Below, in pieces: positions 27,743 to 32,081 of a stretch of DNA of 32,081 nucleotides. Each line of letters starts with the position of its first letter. The stretch's first letter is position 1. The position numbers were made by a program, and so were the translations under genes. The notes beneath the pieces are model-generated. The model was not told the origin of the DNA. It searched no databases and saw only the letters and a list, made by a program, of their open reading frames with translations. This DNA comes from Gammaproteobacteria bacterium. Lineage in GTDB: Bacteria > Pseudomonadota > Gammaproteobacteria > Steroidobacterales > Steroidobacteraceae. The DNA lies in the NCBI GenBank assembly GCA_025359565.1, contig JANYFY010000027.1, forward strand, positions 1-32,081, written 5' to 3'.

Positions 27743-29016
27743 TGGCACTTAAGAAAAAAACCGTTAGTGCGACTACCCTTAACGCCAATGATCAGGATCG
27801 TCTTGGCGCGATTGAGCGTGCCAAGCATGAATGGGAGGGTACGGCTGATGCGTTACCTGCCCTAGTTTGTTTGTTGAACGACAAAGGGCTAATTGTACGA
27901 ATAAATAGAGTGGTTGAGCATTGGCACTTGGGAACCGTGGGAGGGGTTATCGGGCGCGAGTCACATGCGTTGTTGCATCCCAATTGCCACGACCCCCAAT
28001 GTGAACTCGCACGCGGGTTACGAAGGGCGCAGTCTAAAGTGCAACGTGGCAAACCTAATGAATTCGAGTTCTACGATTCACTCAGTGAGCAAAACTGGCA
28101 CTTAAATTTTCGACCCATTGGATCAGGGGAAAACTTGCCGTTAGCCGTACGCGACCGTCGCTTTGTGTTGGTCGTAGCGGACGTATCCGCGTTGCGACGT
28201 ACCCAAATTGCGTTGCAGCGACTTAACTCCAGCCTAGAATCACGGGTCCAACTTCGCACGCGAGCATTGGCCGATTCCAACCGAGACCTGCGCAACGAGG
28301 TCGCGCGCCGCGAACGCGCGGAGCTTGAGCTGCGCGCATCACACAACGATTTGGCATTACTCTCAGAACAATTAATTCAGGCGCAAGAACGCGAGCGCCG
28401 CCGTATTGCGCTGGAGCTGCATGATTCGGTGGGGCAGAGTTTAAGCGCGGTAAAGTATACTTTGGAGCGTGCGGTCATTTTGATGCAACGGCCAGCACTG
28501 GGAAGTGCGGAACCCGTTTTAGCGCTGGCAGTGCAGCGATTATACGAAACCGCGGAAAGCATCCGCGCCATTTCCATGAATTTGCGTCCGCAAATGCTTG
28601 ACGATTTAGGTGCCGCATCTGCCATCGCCTGGTTTTGTCGCGAGTTTTCTGAGGTTTATCCTGCGATCACGATTCATGTCGACGTAAGCGCCGAAAATAC
28701 CGAAATTCCTGAACGTATCGCGATTCACGTATTCCGTAGTGTCCAAGAATTACTTAACAACGTTGCCAAGCATTCTAAGGCTAAGAATGCTTGGGTGCGC
28801 TTATGGCGCGATGGCGTTACGTTAAGCTTGGATGTACACGATGATGGGGTAGGTATGGACCAGAGCGCCACGACGCCTAATTTCTTGCATGGTACTGGAC
28901 TGCGTAATATTCGTGAGCGCGCAGAAATGACGGGTGGACAGTTTGCTTATTCGTCGATTGCTGAAAAAGGCACGTCTTCACAAATTCAATGGCAAATGGC
29001 AATCGACGAAAATTAA
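27742..29016 (+). CDS. PAS-domain sensor histidine kinase (NarX/DegS-type, HisKA_3)
   Basis: A 424-residue cytoplasmic kinase with no membrane helix. The PAS domain is about residues 30-150 and includes HPNCHDPQCEL with Cys82 and Cys87. A coiled coil follows (about 155-215). HisKA_3 has phospho-acceptor H227 in RRRIALELHDSVGQSLSAVK. The C-terminal HATPase_c carries an N-box (QELLNNVAKHSKAKNAW), DDGVGMD and GTGLRNIRERAEM. It should autophosphorylate and pass phosphate to a NarL-type regulator; one is encoded convergently 50 bp away. The ATG overlaps the last pseudopilin stop, so it is the twelfth gene of the secretion operon. The CX4C pair in the PAS domain could bind metal, heme or sense redox state; ligand unknown. 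Confidence 0.92.
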   Translation: MALKKKTVSATTLNANDQDRLGAIERAKHEWEGTADALPALVCLLNDKGLIVRINRVVEHWHLGTVGGVIGRESHALLHPNCHDPQCELARGLRRAQSKVQRGKPNEFEFYDSLSEQNWHLNFRPIGSGENLPLAVRDRRFVLVVADVSALRRTQIALQRLNSSLESRVQLRTRALADSNRDLRNEVARRERAELELRASHNDLALLSEQLIQAQERERRRIALELHDSVGQSLSAVKYTLERAVILMQRPALGSAEPVLALAVQRLYETAESIRAISMNLRPQMLDDLGAASAIAWFCREFSEVYPAITIHVDVSAENTEIPERIAIHVFRSVQELLNNVAKHSKAKNAWVRLWRDGVTLSLDVHDDGVGMDQSATTPNFLHGTGLRNIRERAEMTGGQFAYSSIAEKGTSSQIQWQMAIDEN

Positions 29017-29066
29017 CGGCTAAGCCGCTGGCCGCAAATGTATCGACTACTCAACCCTTTTTTAGA

Positions 29067-29798
29067 CTAACCGGTAGATACCGAAAGTGAAGGTTCACTG
29101 CTGGTCAAGCCGTTACGGATCGCAAACATGGTGATTGCAGCGGCGTTACGTAAATTCAATTTACGCATCAAGTTTGAGCGGTGCTTTTCAATGGTTTTGG
29201 GGCTTAAGCCCAAATCGCGCGCAATAATCTTATTCGACGCGCCCATCGCGATACGGGTCAGCACTTCACGCTCGCGGCCAGTAATAGCATGGCAATCCAA
29301 CATAGTCGGTTTACGTCGATCATTAGACAAATAGCCAGACAGGATTTTTCCAGCGACCGCCTTGCATAAAAATTGCTGGCCAAAGGAGACAGTGCGAATC
29401 GCAGTCATTAATTCAGCACTGTTTGCATCCTTCAACACGTAACCATCGGCACCGGCGTTGAGCGCAGCGCGAACGTAGACTTCACTCTCATGAGCCGTGA
29501 GTACGATTTTTCGACTTTTCGGCGATAGGCGCTGAATCTCGGCGAGCAATTCGATCCCAGACCTGCCAGGAAGTGCCAAATCCGTTAATACTAGATCTGG
29601 TTGCAATTCACTGATCCCGCCGAGGCTTGCTTCCTCTGACCCAAATTCCCCGACTATTTCAAAATCGGTTTCCAGCTCAATAAGCGCTTTTAAGCCTTCC
29701 CGAAGGATTGCATGATCTTCTACCAAGACGATACGAATACGAGTTGTCGGAGGGCGACTAACGGGAGTATTAGTAATAATGTCAAGGCCGAGTTGCAT
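29067..29798 (-). CDS. NarL/FixJ-family response regulator
   Basis: From ATG 29798 this is 243 residues. The receiver domain has E27-D28, phospho-acceptor D73 (LVLTDLALPG), T101 and K123 (YVLKDANSAEL). The LuxR-type helix-turn-helix is about 172-232 (ITGREREVLTRIAMGASNKI, LGLSPKTIEKHRSNLMRKL). The frame stays open 17 codons further (to 29849), but GGGAG 7 bases before ATG 29798 supports the shorter start. It is convergent with the kinase at 27742-29016 and is its most likely partner. Targets are not shown by the sequence; the secretion operon is a reasonable guess. Confidence 0.92.
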   Translation of the reverse strand: MQLGLDIITNTPVSRPPTTRIRIVLVEDHAILREGLKALIELETDFEIVGEFGSEEASLGGISELQPDLVLTDLALPGRSGIELLAEIQRLSPKSRKIVLTAHESEVYVRAALNAGADGYVLKDANSAELMTAIRTVSFGQQFLCKAVAGKILSGYLSNDRRKPTMLDCHAITGREREVLTRIAMGASNKIIARDLGLSPKTIEKHRSNLMRKLNLRNAAAITMFAIRNGLTSSEPSLSVSTG

Positions 29799-30094
29799 CA
29801 AGTATCTCCCGTAGGGCTTCTGACCGGCGCCCTCTGTCCTGCACCACAATTCGTAGTGTAAGGGCGTAGCGGACGACGGTACAGGCCTTCAGTCACGGTT
29901 CTCAACACGCTGCGCAGGATTTAGGAAGAATTTTCTCTTTTTTTATTATGTTAAATTAACCGTTGAGGTGCCTCTGACGGGGTTGGGTAGTGGGGAATTA
30001 CGATTTGGTTCCCGATTATTATTGGATTAAGAGTTGCGCTTGATCTCTAAACTGATAGGATTGCGACCCCGATCGTGATGGCGGCGGGCAGGCA
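29799..30094. other. Intergenic region upstream of the response regulator and tRNA cluster
   Basis: About 300 bp without a gene. It includes the regulator's leader, an AT-rich stretch with a T-rich run near 29930-29955, and the tRNA promoter at 30034-30061. On the minus strand TTGAGA with an 18-base gap to TACCGT (within 29870-29910) is a weak candidate promoter for the regulator. Nothing else was recognised. Confidence 0.4.
30034..30061 (+). promoter_or_regulatory. Candidate sigma-70 promoter of the tRNA cluster
   Basis: TTGCGC (30034-30039), a 16-base spacer, then TAGGAT (30056-30061). The next bases, GCGACCCC, form a GC-rich discriminator typical of stringently controlled stable-RNA promoters. 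The first tRNA begins about 30 bases downstream. Four of six bases match consensus in each box. Confidence 0.55.
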
Positions 30095-30171
30095 CGGGGC
30101 ATAGCGCAGTCTGGTAGCGCATCTGCTTTGGGAGCAGAGGGTCGGGGGTTCGAATCCCTCTGCCCCGACCA
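30095..30171 (+). tRNA. tRNA-Pro (anticodon UGG)
   Basis: A 77-base cloverleaf with acceptor CGGGGCA paired to TGCCCCG, an encoded CCA, anticodon stem TCTGC/GCAGA with loop TTTGGGA, and a TTCGAAT T-loop. Anticodon TGG reads proline codons CCN. Confidence 0.95.
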
Positions 30172-30173
30172 AG

Positions 30174-30250
30174 GCGCCCGTAGCTCAACCGGATAGAGCA
30201 CCGGCCTTCTAAGCCGGCGGTTGCAGGTTCGATTCCTGCCGGGCGCGCCA
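30174..30250 (+). tRNA. tRNA-Arg (anticodon UCU)
   Basis: A 77-base cloverleaf two bases after tRNA-Pro. Acceptor GCGCCCG pairs with CGGGCGC, followed by G and an encoded CCA. Anticodon stem CCGGC/GCCGG holds loop CTTCTAA, giving TCT, which reads AGA/AGG. Confidence 0.95.
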
Positions 30251-30268
30251 CTTATAGCGGGTAACGAT

Positions 30269-30345
30269 GGTGGACGTAGCTCAGCTGGTAGAGCCCCGGA
30301 TTGTGATTCCGGCCGTCGCGGGTTCGAGTCCCGTCGTCCACCCCA
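30269..30345 (+). tRNA. tRNA-His (anticodon GUG)
   Basis: Acceptor GTGGACG pairs with CGTCCAC. The extra G at -1 (30269) faces discriminator C, the histidine identity feature, and CCA is encoded. Anticodon stem CCGGA/TCCGG with loop TTGTGAT gives GTG. Confidence 0.95.
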
Positions 30346-30389
30346 CCTCTTAATCAAGGGGCGGATTTGAGCGGGTATGGAAAGTTTTC

Positions 30390-30465
<76 letters not shown>

Positions 30466-30812
30466 TCTCAATGAAAATAACAAGTTTTTTGACCTCTCTC
30501 GCAAGAAGCTTAAAACTTTCCCCCATAGATCAGAATTTCCCCCATTCGATTAGCAAAAGCTCTTCGTTCTCACTTGTTTCGAGCGTAAAACGGCGGCGAA
30601 TCGCGGGACATCGTCCCCCATTCGCGCGTCAGCAAACAGATCAGCAGTCATGTGATGCGCGCGACTTGCGAGCGTAGTCGCTTCTAATTGCGCGCGTGCA
30701 GTATTAGGTCAGCGGACGGGTTTAATGACTTCTGGCTTGCGTCGATAGTGGCTGCAGCGCTTCAAGTCAAGCCGGACAAAATGTCTGAACCAGAAAGAGA
30801 GACTTTCACTGC
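30466..30812. other. Intergenic region between the tRNA cluster and the IS3 element
   Basis: About 350 bp with no convincing gene. CCCCCAT occurs three times (near 30521, 30539 and 30614), twice followed by TCG. No T-tailed hairpin terminator follows tRNA-Lys. The left inverted repeat of the insertion sequence should lie in the last 100 bp or so, but it cannot be fixed because the other end of the element is outside the window. Confidence 0.4.
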
Positions 30813-31787
30813 TTAGGCCGCCTGGTTAAATCGCTGCGGGTTGGTCATTCTACGATGCGCACGGGCCGCAGCTATTCGCCGCGCACGCTCGTCTCGAACC
30901 TCGTCCGGTTCTCCACGATGCCAGGTTGCCGGCGTCCTGTAACCCAAGGTCGCGTGCAATCGCTCTTCGTTGTATTGATGCATGAGTTTCGCGATGATCG
31001 CTTCAGCCTGCAGATAATTGTTTCCGTAATCGTTGTCACTCTCGGCGCGCACGGTGCCATTGAAGCGCTCTACAATACCGTTCGATTCTGGGTGCCGCGG
31101 CTTCGTTTTGATATCGATCAGGTTATGCGCCTTGATCACCGCCGCGACGTCCCGATTGACAAACTCACCGCCGTGATCGTGCACGAGGCGAGGTTTGGCG
31201 TCTTGGGATGCTTCAAGCGCCGCCTGCAGCTCGATCGCCACCGATTTACCGTCTAGACTCATCAGCAGCTTGGGGTGCACGATATAGCGGCTGTAGGCAT
31301 CAACAAAGCTCACCAGGAAGTAAAATCGGGCCGCGACCCCTACGTACATCACGTCGGTATGCCATTGCTGATTCGCTCCGTTGGGTCGGAAGTGGTATTC
31401 GCCGCTGGAGACCGTCGATCGCTTCCAGCGCGATAGTAGATCCGCATCGCTCAAAACCCTGTAAACCGTGCTCTCCCCGACGCAGGCCGTCCCCGCATCG
31501 ACCCTCATCCAGGTGAGCTTGCGATAGCCGATCTTCGGGTACTTGAGGGCAAACTCACAGATTCTCGCACGCTCCTCGGGCAGCACCTCGTACACCCGGC
31601 ATGGCTTTGCCGTCCGATCCTCCAGGCTATCGCGCCGCTTCCACGCGTAATAGACGCTGCGCGGCAGTCCTAAGGCGGCGAGTGTGCGATACACCCGCCA
31701 CCCGGAACGTCGCTTGGTTTGTTCTACAATCTGCATCACGGCCGCTTTCGTCTCCGCCGGTACTCGATATAAATCTTCCAAACTCAA
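30813..31787 (-). CDS. IS3-family transposase OrfB (DDE integrase)
   Basis: A 324-residue frame with an N-terminal HTH_21-type region (GWRVYRTLAALGLPRSVYYA, LKYPKIGYRKLTW) and an rve catalytic core. The acidic triad is seen in WHTDVMYVGVAARFYFLVSF, VHDHGGEFVN and NGIVERFNGTVRAESDN, followed by YNEERLHATLGYRTPATWH. It is probably made as an OrfAB fusion by -1 frameshifting at 31790-31798; the TTG at 31787 marks only where the frame opens for independent initiation. It cuts and joins the IS ends. The frame is intact, so the copy may be active. Confidence 0.92.
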   Translation of the reverse strand: MSLEDLYRVPAETKAAVMQIVEQTKRRSGWRVYRTLAALGLPRSVYYAWKRRDSLEDRTAKPCRVYEVLPEERARICEFALKYPKIGYRKLTWMRVDAGTACVGESTVYRVLSDADLLSRWKRSTVSSGEYHFRPNGANQQWHTDVMYVGVAARFYFLVSFVDAYSRYIVHPKLLMSLDGKSVAIELQAALEASQDAKPRLVHDHGGEFVNRDVAAVIKAHNLIDIKTKPRHPESNGIVERFNGTVRAESDNDYGNNYLQAEAIIAKLMHQYNEERLHATLGYRTPATWHRGEPDEVRDERARRIAAARAHRRMTNPQRFNQAA

Positions 31788-32081
31788 AGCTTTTTTTTCA
31801 GCTCCAAATTCTCCGCCGTGATCTCCGCGATCACCGCCCGCAGACGCTCCATTTGCGCCTTGTGCCGAACCTCCGGATCATCCTTGCGTGGCGTTCGCTG
31901 CGCGTCGCGCTTCAGCGCCACCGCTGAGCCGTCCTGGGCCACCGCCCGCCAGCGATAAAACACCGACACTGCCAACGCATGGCGCCGGCACACCTCGCTC
32001 ACGGTCACACCGGGCAGGTCCGCCTCCTTCAAAATCTCCAGTTTCTGCTCCGCCGTAAATCGTCGAATTTCGCGTTTGCTT
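31784..32081 (-). CDS. IS3-family OrfA, N-terminus cut by window edge
   Basis: The frame stays open through 32081; readable residues begin SKREIRRFTAEQKLEIL. A helix-turn-helix, VSEVCRRHALAVSVFYRWRA, and a C-terminal leucine-zipper helix, MERLRAVIAEITAENLELKK, are typical of IS3 OrfA (HTH_Tnp_1). A TTG at 32032 can open a shorter frame, but the family N-terminus clearly continues upstream, so the true start is outside the window. The stop TGA directly follows the slippery run. Confidence 0.88.
   Translation of the reverse strand, partial: SKREIRRFTAEQKLEILKEADLPGVTVSEVCRRHALAVSVFYRWRAVAQDGSAVALKRDAQRTPRKDDPEVRHKAQMERLRAVIAEITAENLELKKKL
31790..31798 (-). promoter_or_regulatory. Programmed -1 frameshift site (A8G) of the IS3 element
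   Basis: On the coding strand eight A residues followed by G contain the heptamer A-AAA-AAG. In the orfA frame it reads AAA AAA AAG CTT TGA. Slipping back one base gives GCT TTG AGT, the orfB frame. This is the standard signal for making the IS3 OrfAB transposase. Confidence 0.85.

Larger units (their letters stand above)
30813..32081 (-). mobile_element. IS3-family insertion sequence, truncated by the window edge
   Basis: The element holds orfA (HTH and leucine-zipper helix) and orfB (DDE integrase) on the minus strand, overlapping by four bases, with an A8G slippery run at the junction. The upstream end with its inverted repeat lies outside the window, so ends and target-site duplication cannot be defined. 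The region looks richer in G+C than the neighbouring operons, consistent with later acquisition. Confidence 0.88.

Noticed and set aside
29017-29066. GGCTAAGCC palindrome and T6 run between the kinase and regulator as a bidirectional terminator
   Set aside because: The palindrome has a three-base-pair stem and is about 35-40 bases from the T run, so they do not form one terminator.
29799-29849. Seventeen-codon N-terminal extension of the response regulator
   Set aside because: ATG 29798 has GGGAG at good spacing, and the extension has no receiver-domain character.
30019-30357. Minus-strand frame of 112 codons across the tRNA genes, with repeated GRRDSNPRRPES-type text
   Set aside because: It is the antisense of three tRNA genes. 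This kind of sequence is a well-known spurious protein annotation.
30466-30812. CCCCCAT triplet as a CRISPR-like or attachment-site repeat
   Set aside because: The repeats are too short and unevenly spaced, and no tRNA 3'-end duplication was found in the gap.

Overview
The window reads as chromosomal DNA of a methylotrophic or methylamine-using proteobacterium, most likely a gammaproteobacterium. The evidence is a trimethylamine dehydrogenase that keeps every recognised catalytic residue, a Pro-Arg-His-Lys tRNA cluster, an alpha-2-macroglobulin/pbpC pair and an MSHA/T2SS-type assembly operon. The lineage is inferred from gene content only. The right edge cuts through an insertion sequence and the left edge cuts through a permease.

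Layout. (1) 1-7070, minus strand: a catabolic operon read tmd -> membrane Fe-S oxidoreductase -> etfB -> etfA -> APC-family permease. Trimethylamine would be oxidised to dimethylamine and formaldehyde by Tmd. Electrons would pass to the ETF heterodimer and then, through the cytochrome b/Fe-S/CCG membrane protein, to the quinone pool. The permease could import the amine. (2) 7192-16752, plus strand: a cell-envelope block with a 1993-residue membrane-anchored alpha-2-macroglobulin overlapping pbpC (penicillin-binding protein 1C), then a 28-codon small ORF, a soluble lytic transglycosylase and an exported protein of unknown function. (3) 16810-17919, minus strand: an ExeA/MshM-like AAA ATPase fused to a C-terminal FHA domain.

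(4) 18123-29016, plus strand: a tightly packed operon of twelve genes. It encodes a GspG pseudopilin, GspF and GspE, then four small PilM/N/O/P-like (MshI/J/K-like) inner-membrane components, a lipoprotein secretin with N-terminal TPR-like and C-terminal cohesin-like extensions, three more pseudopilins and a PAS histidine kinase. The set is intermediate between a type II secretion system and an MSHA-type pilus. It has no prepilin peptidase and no recognisable GspI/J set. The kinase is translationally coupled to the last pseudopilin, and a NarL-type response regulator lies convergently beside it (29067-29798, minus). This is the best candidate for an under-described system in the window.

(5) 30034-30465: promoter and tRNA genes Pro(UGG), Arg(UCU), His(GUG) and Lys(CUU). 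(6) 30813-32081, minus: an IS3-family element with orfA/orfB and an A8G frameshift site, truncated by the window edge.

Longer gaps without genes are described as separate entries. No CRISPR array, rRNA, prophage or replication origin was seen.
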